Shown here: one piece after another, positions 25,701 through 32,927 of the stretch
Layout of the letters: every line of letters starts with the position of its first letter
How positions within the stretch are numbered: the stretch's first letter is position 1
NCBI GenBank assembly: GCA_024276355.1
Contig: JAJRXJ010000341.1
Location: forward strand, 1 to 36,377
Direction: 5' to 3'
Source: Actinomycetes bacterium
GTDB taxonomy: Bacteria; Actinomycetota; Acidimicrobiia; Acidimicrobiales; Aldehydirespiratoraceae
DNA length: 36,377 bases
Position numbers and translations under genes: made by a program
The notes under the pieces: generated by a model
Databases searched by the model: none
What the model saw: only the letters and a program-made list of their open reading frames with translations
What the model was told of the DNA's origin: nothing

Positions 25701-26082
25701 GCGGTTCGGGTGCCAACTCCTCAGGGGCGGGTGGGCCGATCAATGCCGTGAGGGCCTCGTCGATCCGGAAGCACTCGTTGTCGAGGTCGGCCAGGACGAC
25801 GCTGCGCTCCGGGCCTCTCAGGCTTTCCCGGGCGGAATCAAGACGGCGCTCGGCCGCATCGAGAAGGCGCCACAGGGACGCGACCCACTGGTCGTGGTGT
25901 GAATCGAGATATGAGATTTCGTCTTCGGACGCCCGACCATCGATGTGACGCTGCACGACAGCATCAAGTTCATCGGGTGTCGAGGGCACCCATTTCGTTT
26001 GTATGGCTACGGCCATCTCCTCAGCTTCGCGGCGCGTCAGCGCCTGCCGTGCGGATTCGATCTGATCAGTGCTGGCTGGCAC
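22774..26082 (-). CDS. SNF2/SWI2-family DNA-dependent ATPase (helicase-like)
   Basis: This 1102-residue protein has a long N-terminal region (1-600), with a part resembling the SNF2-associated domain (DUF3670), and a full Swi2/Snf2 motor. Motif I, DMGLGKT, lies near residue 650, motif II, DEAQ, near 742, LTGTPIEN near 770, and the C-terminal lobe has [11 protein letters not shown] near 995 followed by [21 protein letters not shown]. Such proteins translocate on double-stranded DNA and remodel bound proteins or polymerases; bacterial relatives include RapA. The exact role is unknown. It lies 48 bases after the transaldolase gene in the same direction and is followed by an overlapping small gene. 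A TAGAGT hexamer at 26113-26118 (minus strand) could give it a separate promoter. Confidence 0.93.
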   Translation of the reverse strand: [1102 protein letters not shown]

Positions 26083-26130
26083 CGATCGCCTCTTGCGCCC
26101 CGAGGCGCGGCCACTCTACCCGGGTGTGGC

Positions 26131-27222
26131 TCAGGCCAAACGTTCTGCCTTCTCACCGAGAGCGTCGATCAACTCGTCGAAGCTCTTTTCGAACGCAGCC
26201 ACGCCTTCGTTTTCGAGCGTGCGGGTGACATCGTCGATGTCGACGCCGACCGCCGCGAGGCCCTCCATCACGCTGCGGGCCTCGTCGAGACCGACATCGA
26301 TGGTGCGGTCCACCGTGCCGTGATCCTCGAACGCCTCGATGGTCTTGTCGGGCAGGGTGTTGACGGTGTCGGGGCCGATCAGGGTGTCTACGTAGAGGGT
26401 GTCGGGGTAGCTCGGGTTCTTGGTGGAGGTCGATGCCCACAACGGACGTTGCACACGGGCCCCGCGAGCGACGAGGGCCTCCCACCGGGCCCCGGCAAAG
26501 GTTCGCTTGTGGGCCTCGTACGCCAACTTCCCACTGGCCACCGCGGCGCGGCCTCGGAGCTCGAGCGCCTCGGGCGTGCCGATGGCATCGAGGCGACGAT
26601 CGATCTCCACGTCGAGTCTGCTGATGAAGAACGACGCCACACTCGATACATCGGACAGGTCTCCCTCGGCTGCTTCGAGCCCGGCGATGTAGGCCTCCAT
26701 CACCTCGGCGTAGCGGTCGAGCGAGAAGATCAGGGTGACGTTGACGCTGCGCCTCTCACTGATCATGGTCCTGATCGGACCCAGGCCTTCGGCCGTTGCC
26801 GGAATCTTGATGTAGACGTTGGGCTCATCGATGCGCTGGTGGAGTTCACGGGCCGCCGTTTCTGTGGCGGCTGTGTCTCTGGCCAGACCCGGATCAACCT
26901 CGACCGACACGTATCCGTCGAGGCCATCCGACTGGTCGTAGACCGGTCGCAGTATCGCCAGCGCGGCCTCGATGTCGGAGGTGACGAGCTTCCAATAGGA
27001 AGCTTCCACATCGAGACCGGCCGCGATTGCCTCGCTGAATTCCTGGTCGTATTCCGCCGACCCCTGTATGGCCTTCTGGAAGATCGAGGGGTTGGAGGTG
27101 AGACCTCTGACACCGCGATCGACCCACCGCTGGAGCTCGCCGCCGGTTATCCATCCCCGGCGGATGTTGTCGAGCCAGGGGCTCTGGCCCTGCTCCTCGA
27201 ACAGCTGCTTGAGTTTCGACAT
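26131..27222 (-). CDS. tal: transaldolase
   Basis: This 363-residue pentose-phosphate enzyme transfers a dihydroxyacetone unit between sugar phosphates. Lys139, in NVYIKIPAT, is the Schiff-base residue. The TSNPSIFQKAI phrase at about 42-52 and NVTLIFS farther on are family signatures. It is the longer Tal form found in actinobacteria. The ATG at 27222 has GGAG seven bases upstream; the frame extends farther back within transketolase but that part is noncoding shadow. It lies 32 bases after transketolase, a standard pairing, so the two are surely co-transcribed. Confidence 0.95.
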   Translation of the reverse strand: MSKLKQLFEEQGQSPWLDNIRRGWITGGELQRWVDRGVRGLTSNPSIFQKAIQGSAEYDQEFSEAIAAGLDVEASYWKLVTSDIEAALAILRPVYDQSDGLDGYVSVEVDPGLARDTAATETAARELHQRIDEPNVYIKIPATAEGLGPIRTMISERRSVNVTLIFSLDRYAEVMEAYIAGLEAAEGDLSDVSSVASFFISRLDVEIDRRLDAIGTPEALELRGRAAVASGKLAYEAHKRTFAGARWEALVARGARVQRPLWASTSTKNPSYPDTLYVDTLIGPDTVNTLPDKTIEAFEDHGTVDRTIDVGLDEARSVMEGLAAVGVDIDDVTRTLENEGVAAFEKSFDELIDALGEKAERLA

Positions 27223-27254
27223 TTTCTGCTCCGTTGAGTGGTTCGTTGCGGGGT

Positions 27255-29213
27255 TCAGTTGCTTGGGGCGAGGAGTTGCATGACGTGGTCGATGATGTGA
27301 TCGGCGTTCATACCGAGTTCGTCCATGACCCTGGCTCCCGGTGCCGAGGCACCGAATCGGTCGATCGAGACGACATCGTCGACCCAACGATGCCAGCCCA
27401 TCGAAACCCCGGCCTCCACGGCGAGGGACGGCAGATCGGGCCGTAGGACAGCGGCTTGTTGCTCCGAGGACTTCTCTTCGAACTGTTCCCAACACGGGAA
27501 CGACACCACGCGGGCGATGATTCCCGAGTCGGCGAGTTTCTTCGCGGCTGCGACACAAAGCGATACCTCGCTGCCGGTTCCGACGAGGGTGACGGAGGCC
27601 CCGTCTGGATCGGAAACTGCGTAGGCGCCGTCGGCGACTCCCGCCGCCGAGGTGCCCTCGAGAACCGGCACGCCTTGGCGGGTCAGTATGAGAGCGGACG
27701 GCCCCGATGCCTCGATCATGAGACGCCATGCCGCCGCGGTCTCGTTGGCATCTGCCGGCCGGATGACCCGCAGATTGGGGATGGCTCGCAGGGCGGCGAG
27801 CTGCTCGACGGGCTGGTGGGTCGGGCCGTCTTCGCCGACGCCCACGGAATCGTGGCTCCACACGAAGATGGTGTGGGCATTGGACAGCGCGGCCACGCGC
27901 ACGGCACCCCGCATGTAGTCGGAGAAGACCAGGAAGGTGCCGATGACCGGAATTGCGCCGCCGTGAAGGGCCATGCCGTTGGCGATCGCACCCATGCCGT
28001 GCTCGCGCACTCCGAAGTAGATCTGGCGTCCGCTGCGGTCGGCGGGGGAGAAGGTGCCGACGTCCTTCATGGTGGTACCGGTGTTGCCGGTGAGGTCGGC
28101 CCCGCCACCGGTGAGGCCGGGTACGACGGGGAGCAACGCCTGCAGCGCCGCGTTGGAGGCCTTGCGGGTGGCGACGGACTCACCGGGGGTCCAGGTCGGC
28201 AGCGTGTCGGCCCACCCCTCGACACCGGTGGCATTCAGGCAGGCGTCGAGCGCCGCCCGATCGCCGCTGAACGACTCCAGCCGCGCCTCCCAGGCCTCGC
28301 GAGCGGCCCGGCCCCTCGTGCCGGCTCGGCGATACATCTCCAGAACCTCGTCGTCGACGTAGAACGTCTGGTCGGCCGGGATACCCATCGCGGTCTTGGT
28401 TGCGGCGATCTCGTCGTCGAATATCGAGTAGCCGTGGGCCGCCGGGGTGTCGTGGGAATCCGGTGAGGGCGTTCCGATGTGGGTACGGACCACCACCAGC
28501 GAGGGCTTGTCGGTGACGGCCATCGCCCGCCTCACCCCCGCTTCGAGGGCATCGAGATCATCGCCGACCTCGCCCAACTCCTCGACGTGCCACCCGTAGG
28601 CGCGGAAGCGCTCAGGGGCATTGTCGGTGAGGGCAATCTCGGTGGGTCCGTCGATGGTGATGTGGTTGTCGTCGTAGCACAACACGATGCGCCCTAGGCC
28701 CAGATGTCCGGCCAGCGAAGCCGCCTCATGGCTGACACCTTCGGAGAGATCGCCATCGCCGCAGGTGGCGAACACGTGATGGTCGAACAGATCGGCGCCG
28801 AAGCGCGATCGGAGCTGTTCCTCGGCAATCGCCATCCCCACGATGTTCCCGATGCCCTGCCCCAGCGGTCCGGTGGTCGCTTCGACCCCCGCGGTGTGTC
28901 CGACTTCCGGGTGCCCGGGTGTGGGGGACCCCCACTGTCGAAACTCGCGCAGGTCGTCGAGGGTGAGCCCGAAGCCCGCCATGTAGAGCAGCGCATATTG
29001 GAGGATCGACGCATGGCCGCCCGACAACAGGAAACGGTCGCGGTCGGGCCAGGTCGGGGCCTCCGCGTCGTAGGTCATGACCCGGGTGAAAAGAACATGG
29101 GCCAATGGTGCCAGAGCCATGGCGGTGCCCTGATGGCCCGATCTGGCGGCGTTGGGGCCGTCCATGGCGATTCCGCGGATCATGTTGACGGCGCGCTGGT
29201 CGATATCGGTCAT
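27255..29213 (-). CDS. tkt: transketolase
   Basis: This 652-residue thiamine-diphosphate enzyme moves two-carbon units between sugar phosphates in the pentose phosphate pathway. The order of domains is complete: ThDP-binding with GDGDLSEG (152-159), a pyrimidine domain with GVREHGMG and FLVFSDYMRGA, and the C-terminal domain. His27 lies in SGHQGTAMALAP, where nearly all transketolases have GHPGT, so a Gln replaces the usual Pro. The ATG is preceded by GGAGG, and a TAGGGT hexamer at 29241-29246 (minus strand) may be its -10 element. It is divergent from a TetR regulator with only 61 bases between them and leads the tkt-tal-SNF2 run. Confidence 0.95.
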   Translation of the reverse strand: MTDIDQRAVNMIRGIAMDGPNAARSGHQGTAMALAPLAHVLFTRVMTYDAEAPTWPDRDRFLLSGGHASILQYALLYMAGFGLTLDDLREFRQWGSPTPGHPEVGHTAGVEATTGPLGQGIGNIVGMAIAEEQLRSRFGADLFDHHVFATCGDGDLSEGVSHEAASLAGHLGLGRIVLCYDDNHITIDGPTEIALTDNAPERFRAYGWHVEELGEVGDDLDALEAGVRRAMAVTDKPSLVVVRTHIGTPSPDSHDTPAAHGYSIFDDEIAATKTAMGIPADQTFYVDDEVLEMYRRAGTRGRAAREAWEARLESFSGDRAALDACLNATGVEGWADTLPTWTPGESVATRKASNAALQALLPVVPGLTGGGADLTGNTGTTMKDVGTFSPADRSGRQIYFGVREHGMGAIANGMALHGGAIPVIGTFLVFSDYMRGAVRVAALSNAHTIFVWSHDSVGVGEDGPTHQPVEQLAALRAIPNLRVIRPADANETAAAWRLMIEASGPSALILTRQGVPVLEGTSAAGVADGAYAVSDPDGASVTLVGTGSEVSLCVAAAKKLADSGIIARVVSFPCWEQFEEKSSEQQAAVLRPDLPSLAVEAGVSMGWHRWVDDVVSIDRFGASAPGARVMDELGMNADHIIDHVMQLLAPSN

Positions 29214-29240
29214 CGGTCCTCCGTGTCGATGTCGAACGTG

Positions 29241-29246
29241 ACCCTA
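29241..29246 (-). promoter_or_regulatory. candidate -10 element for transketolase
   Basis: TAGGGT on the minus strand lies 27 bases before the transketolase ATG. The same hexamer occurs before the microprotein cluster at 32089. No convincing -35 is visible. Confidence 0.35.
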
Positions 29247-29262
29247 TCCCTGCGCACCACAC

Positions 29263-29268
29263 TACGAT
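29263..29268 (+). promoter_or_regulatory. candidate -10 element for the TetR gene, leaderless start
   Basis: TACGAT ends six bases before the GTG start of the TetR gene. With transcription starting about seven bases downstream of a -10 hexamer, the message would be essentially leaderless; no ribosome binding site is present. Confidence 0.4.
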
Positions 29269-29274
29269 GCGACC

Positions 29275-29889
29275 GTGATCGAGACGCCGACCAAAGATGC
29301 CATCATCGTGGCCGCACAGCGTCTCTTCGCGGAGCGCGGCTTCAACGGAACCTCGCTCAACGACATCGCGGCCGTCGTCGGCATACGCAGGCAGAGTCTT
29401 CTCCATCACTTCCCGTCGAAGGAACTGATGTACACCGAGGTGTTCGAGCGAGCCCTTGCCGAGTGGTACGTACGTGTCGAGCAGGCGGTCACCGAAGAGG
29501 ATGCCCACGGTTGGCAGAAGATCGATCACGTCCTCACCGCCGGGTTCGAGTTCTTTCGCGAAAGCCCCGAGTTCGTCCGCATCGTCCGCCGAGAAGCCCT
29601 GGCCGAGGAGGGCTCAGGCCACGTCGATCTCGGTATGGCCCTTCAGCCCTTGTTCGCCAGAGCCGCCGACTACTTCCGCCGTGAGATGGACGCCGGTCAT
29701 TTCCGCCGTCACGATCCCGAGCAGCTCCTCATCACCGGTTACGGCGCGCTGTTGTCGTACTTCAGCGACGCCACATTCATAGCCGGCCTCCTGGGCCACG
29801 ACCCGTTGAGCCCCGAGGCCCTCGAGCGTCGGCTGCAACACGTACGAGGGTTCATTCGTGCCGCGGTCCAGCCCGACAACGTCGACTGA
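29275..29889 (+). CDS. TetR-family transcriptional regulator
   Basis: This 204-residue regulator has the TetR helix-turn-helix at about 8-52 ([24 protein letters not shown], then a recognition helix with [13 protein letters not shown]) and an all-helical ligand domain of unknown specificity. It begins with GTG, probably on a leaderless transcript. It is divergent from transketolase across 61 bases and so may control that operon or itself, although no clear palindrome is visible between them. The next gene downstream encodes a PBP4-like protein. Confidence 0.9.
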   Translation: MIETPTKDAIIVAAQRLFAERGFNGTSLNDIAAVVGIRRQSLLHHFPSKELMYTEVFERALAEWYVRVEQAVTEEDAHGWQKIDHVLTAGFEFFRESPEFVRIVRREALAEEGSGHVDLGMALQPLFARAADYFRREMDAGHFRRHDPEQLLITGYGALLSYFSDATFIAGLLGHDPLSPEALERRLQHVRGFIRAAVQPDNVD

Positions 29890-29926
29890 TATCCGCCCGC
29901 GTCGCAACCATCGGTCTCCGTCGGCC

Positions 29927-29932
29927 TAGTCT
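29927..29932 (+). promoter_or_regulatory. candidate -10 element for the PBP4-like gene, leaderless start
   Basis: TAGTCT lies nine bases before the ATG at 29942, with no ribosome binding site between, which would place transcription start at or near the start codon. Confidence 0.35.
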
Positions 29933-29941
29933 GCGGGGGCC

Positions 29942-31426
29942 ATGCGCCGCTATTTCGTGCCTCTCATCCTGCTTGCATCCCTCGTCGCCGCGTCGGTCCT
30001 CACCATCCGCTCCGACAACGAGTCCGACCCGGGCCACGCCGTGGCCGAAGAGACGCCGACCGCGGCCGTCTCCACCCCGCTGCTGAGCGTCCGACGGATA
30101 CCCGAGTGGCTGCGCACCCCCACCTCGGACACGATGCTCGGACGTGCGGCCCAGACCGTTCTCATCAACCCGGCCATGCCCGCCGCCAGGTGCGTGACAG
30201 TCCACAGAGACGGGATTGAGGTGGCCCGCAACGACAGCGGCGATCTCCTCGCCCCCGGGGCTCTGCAACGACTCATCACCCTGTCCGCCGCCACCACCCA
30301 GATTCCGGGTGACTCGGTATTTCGTACGGTTGCGGTGGTGCTTGCTGATTCCGTCGTGTCCGAGGACGGTCAACTCGACGGCGACATCTGGCTTGTGGGT
30401 GGGGGAGACCCGGTGCTGTCCACGTCCGACTACGTCGGGCAGTTCCCCGGAGCCCGACCCTTCACGAATCTCGCCACCCTCGCCGACACCGTGGCGGGAC
30501 AGCTGGCCGCCGACGGAATCACGTCCGTATCGGGTGGAATCATGGGCGACGAGACCAAGTACGCGCCGGCGGAGCGCGACTACATCGGCGAGGAAACCCC
30601 GTCGGGTCCGGTCTGGACATCCGACGACATCGCCGCCAATGAGGTCGGACCGCTGTCGGCGTTGATGGTCAACGAAGGGTTCACATCCTGGCCCGACACT
30701 CTCGATCCCGCCCAGAACGTGAGGTCACGGGACCCTGCCGTCGACACCGCTCGCCTGTTCGCGGATCTTCTCACCGAGCGGGGCATCGAGATAAAGGGGC
30801 GCGCCGGCAACTCGGTCGCACCCCAGGGCGGGGATCGACGCACATTGGGCGAGATAGAGTCGCCGCCTTTCTCGGACATAATGCGGTTTGCCTTGACTGC
30901 CGACGGCGCGACCACATCGGAGATGATCCTGAAGGAGATCGGCGTTCGCAGCGGCGTCGGAGCCGTACGCGCCAACGCCATCTTGTTCGGCGAGGTGATT
31001 CTTCTCGACCGGGCCGGCCTGCCCGTCTTCGGCACAGCCGTGGCCGACGGTTCCGGGTTGTCCTCGCTCAACAAGACCACCTGCGACATGCTGGTGTCGG
31101 TTCTGGAACACACCTCCGTGGCCGACGACATGATGGCCGCCATCCCCACAGCAGCCGATGGCCCCCTGGCGGACTGTCTCTCCGAGATCGGTGGCGAGGC
31201 CCGAATTCTGGCGGTGTCCGATTCCGACACCGTCGGGGTCGTCGGTGCCATCACCACCTCCAACGGCGACCAGGTGAGCTTCGCGATGCTGGCCAACGAT
31301 CCCGACCTGGGGACCACCCTCGGGCAGTGCAACTCGCTCCAGACATCGATGGTCGAGGCCGCGGCCGGACATCCCTACGGTCCCGCTCTCGACGATCTGG
31401 CCCCGTCACCCCCGACCACGGGCTGA
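29942..31426 (+). CDS. PBP4/DacB-like (S13) protein with degenerate active site
   Basis: This 494-residue exported protein has an N-terminal membrane anchor or signal (about 5-22) and follows the D-alanyl-D-alanine carboxypeptidase fold of family S13: a GDIWLVGGGDPVLS block at about 147-160, an ADGSGLS block at 368-374 and a C-terminal ITTSNGDQVSFAMLAN block. The three catalytic motifs are nevertheless lost. The SxxK phrase (normally PASxxKL) reads PGALQRL at 105-111, giving Ala107 and Arg110. The SxN phrase (normally SDNxxAE) reads DGATTSE at 321-327. The KTG region reads VSDSDTVG near 425-432. Flanking conserved blocks stay in frame, so a frameshift does not explain this. It is probably a noncatalytic cell-wall binding or regulatory protein. 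Confidence 0.82.
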   Translation: MRRYFVPLILLASLVAASVLTIRSDNESDPGHAVAEETPTAAVSTPLLSVRRIPEWLRTPTSDTMLGRAAQTVLINPAMPAARCVTVHRDGIEVARNDSGDLLAPGALQRLITLSAATTQIPGDSVFRTVAVVLADSVVSEDGQLDGDIWLVGGGDPVLSTSDYVGQFPGARPFTNLATLADTVAGQLAADGITSVSGGIMGDETKYAPAERDYIGEETPSGPVWTSDDIAANEVGPLSALMVNEGFTSWPDTLDPAQNVRSRDPAVDTARLFADLLTERGIEIKGRAGNSVAPQGGDRRTLGEIESPPFSDIMRFALTADGATTSEMILKEIGVRSGVGAVRANAILFGEVILLDRAGLPVFGTAVADGSGLSSLNKTTCDMLVSVLEHTSVADDMMAAIPTAADGPLADCLSEIGGEARILAVSDSDTVGVVGAITTSNGDQVSFAMLANDPDLGTTLGQCNSLQTSMVEAAAGHPYGPALDDLAPSPPTTG

Positions 31427-31440
31427 GAGGCCCCACCCGG

Positions 31441-32091
31441 ATGGAACCGACCGTCGACCGGGAGCTTCCGGTGTTTCCGCTGGGATCAGTGGTCTTGCCC
31501 GGGGTCGTCGTTCCACTGAGGATCTTCGAGGATCGCTACTGCACGCTCGCGACCGATCTGTCCGCCCCGGATTCCGATCGCCGCTTCTCGACAGTGATGA
31601 TAGAACGCGGTAGCGAGGTGGGCGGATCCGATGTGAGGGCCGACATCGGCTGCATTCTCGAGACCGTCGCCATCAGACAGCACCCTGACGGCACCTGGGA
31701 TCTGGCAGCCGCGGCCATTTCCAGGATGCAGGTGATCAGATGGCTCCACGACGATCCGTATCCCCGCGCAGTCACGCGTCCGTGGCCCGACGATCCGGGG
31801 CCGGAGATCTCGCGCCACGATCTGTCACGGCTGCTCGAATCCATCAGAGAGCTTTGCGATGGAGCGGCTGCTCTCGGGCAGGCCATCACCCTGCCCGATG
31901 TTGCCCGCAACTCCGTTTCCGGCGCCTTGTGGAAGCTCTGCGCATCCCTGCCCATGGCGGATCTCGACCGGTACCGGGTGCTGAGCGCACCCTCGGTGGA
32001 AATGCGGTTCGACCTTCTCGGCGGTCTGGTTCGACAACAACTCGAATTGCTCGAACTCATCTCACGACAGGGACACAATCCGAACGGATAG
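31441..32091 (+). CDS. stand-alone Lon N-terminal (substrate-binding) domain protein
   Basis: This 216-residue protein consists of a Lon_substr_bdg domain, seen in the family opening LPVFPLGSVVLPGVVVPLRIFEDRY split over residues 9-33, followed by a helical second half with ESIRELCDGAAAL and LLGGLVRQQLELLELI. It lacks the AAA+ and protease domains of Lon. Such single-domain proteins are common in actinobacteria; their function is unknown, though the domain binds proteins in Lon. The ATG lies 14 bases after the PBP4-like gene; the longer upstream frame overlaps that gene and is a shadow. Ribosome site is weak. Confidence 0.85.
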   Translation: MEPTVDRELPVFPLGSVVLPGVVVPLRIFEDRYCTLATDLSAPDSDRRFSTVMIERGSEVGGSDVRADIGCILETVAIRQHPDGTWDLAAAAISRMQVIRWLHDDPYPRAVTRPWPDDPGPEISRHDLSRLLESIRELCDGAAALGQAITLPDVARNSVSGALWKLCASLPMADLDRYRVLSAPSVEMRFDLLGGLVRQQLELLELISRQGHNPNG

Positions 32092-32094
32092 GGT
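32089..32094 (+). promoter_or_regulatory. candidate -10 element before the microprotein genes
   Basis: TAGGGT overlaps the stop codon of the Lon N-domain gene and lies 24 bases before the ATG of the first small membrane protein, which has its own AGGAG. It may start a separate message. No clear -35 is visible. Confidence 0.3.
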
Positions 32095-32117
32095 TGCGAT
32101 CCCGACCCGGAGGAGAA

Positions 32118-32414
32118 ATGGCCGACAGACCCGGACCCGGCGAGATGTTCGACCTCGTCAAGTCCTACGCGAAACAGGAGATCCTCGGCCCGCTCCGCGG
32201 ATCAGGCCGCTGGATCTCATTTGGTCTCATGGGCAGCATTCTCCTGATGCTCGGACTCACCTCGCTGAGCCTGGCACTGCTCCGGGCGCTTCAGGAAGAG
32301 ACCGGCTCCACATTCACCGGCAATCTCTCGTGGCTGCCCGGCACCATCACTCTCGTTGCGGTGTCGGCGGTCCTGGTGTTGCTCGTCTCCAGAATCAGCA
32401 AGAGGAGCCTCTGA
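32118..32414 (+). CDS. small two-helix membrane protein, 98 residues
   Basis: A soluble amphipathic start (DLVKSYAKQEIL) leads into two hydrophobic helices at about 33-55 and 70-92. The layout recalls actinobacterial holin-X-like (phage holin superfamily III) small membrane proteins, but the match is loose. GGAGGAG lies directly upstream with good spacing to the ATG. Its stop overlaps the next gene's ATG (TGATG). It is the first of three coupled small genes ahead of trmI. The function is unknown. Confidence 0.75.
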   Translation: MADRPGPGEMFDLVKSYAKQEILGPLRGSGRWISFGLMGSILLMLGLTSLSLALLRALQEETGSTFTGNLSWLPGTITLVAVSAVLVLLVSRISKRSL

Positions 32415-32626
32415 TGGCCGACAACGACGAACCCATATCGCGCGAAGACCTTCGTTCTTCGTTCCGGGCATTCAAAGACGACATCGATCAGACGGCCGAC
32501 GAGGCCGCGTCCAAGGCCATGCCCGTTTTCGCCATCGGTGGGGTCCTGTTGCTGATCGTCGTGTTTCTGCTCGGTCGCCGGGCCGGCCGCACCAAGTCCA
32601 CAGTTGTAGAGATTCGCAGGATCTGA
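32414..32626 (+). CDS. small single-helix membrane protein, 70 residues
   Basis: An acidic, helical cytoplasmic-looking part (about 1-35, with REDLRSSFRAFKDDIDQTADEA split over it) is followed by one membrane helix at about 36-54 and a basic tail with RRAGRTK. AGGAG at 32403-32407 serves its ATG, which overlaps the upstream stop as TGATG. Its own stop overlaps the next ATG in the same way. I recognise no family. Confidence 0.72.
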   Translation: MADNDEPISREDLRSSFRAFKDDIDQTADEAASKAMPVFAIGGVLLLIVVFLLGRRAGRTKSTVVEIRRI

Positions 32627-32865
32627 TGGCCCGAAAGTCGTTCGGCCGGGCGTACCTGAGTCGAACCATCCGCTTGAACAGCATCCGTCGGGGTCTGCTT
32701 GGTGGGTCGAACTTCTGGCTCACCGTTTTCGCCGCCCGCCTGGTGAGTTCGCGCCTGCGCACCGTCACGAAACGCGGAGAGAAACCGATTCGATTCTCCG
32801 AGGGCCTCAAGGTCGGTGAGACGCTGGAAATCTCGCACATCGATCCCTCGACCGACCGTACATGA
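32626..32865 (+). CDS. small basic protein, 79 residues
   Basis: This Arg-rich protein has a basic N-terminal half (RAYLSRTIRLNSIRRGLLGG), a short hydrophobic patch FWLTVFAARLV at about 30-40 and a C-terminal half with KPIRFSEGLKVGETLEI. The patch is too short for a clear membrane helix. The ATG overlaps the previous stop (TGATG). It ends 62 bases before trmI. No family is recognised, but the unbroken coupling of three small frames with normal codon usage argues that it is real. Confidence 0.65.
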   Translation: MARKSFGRAYLSRTIRLNSIRRGLLGGSNFWLTVFAARLVSSRLRTVTKRGEKPIRFSEGLKVGETLEISHIDPSTDRT

Positions 32866-32927
32866 CCGGTCCGCTGCATCGTCACGATTGAATTGACGCC
32901 CAGCAGCATCTCCAGGAAGCCCGTCGA

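Noticed and set aside
26096-26130. Small GCGCC/GGCGC and GCCAC/GTGGC repeats between transaldolase and SNF2
   Set aside because: The stems are only about five base pairs with no T-run, and such repeats are frequent by chance at this GC content, so I did not call a terminator.
29942-31426. A frameshift or sequencing error as the cause of the missing PBP4 motifs
   Set aside because: Conserved S13 blocks before, between and after the lost motifs are all in one frame, and the motif positions hold in-frame substitutes.
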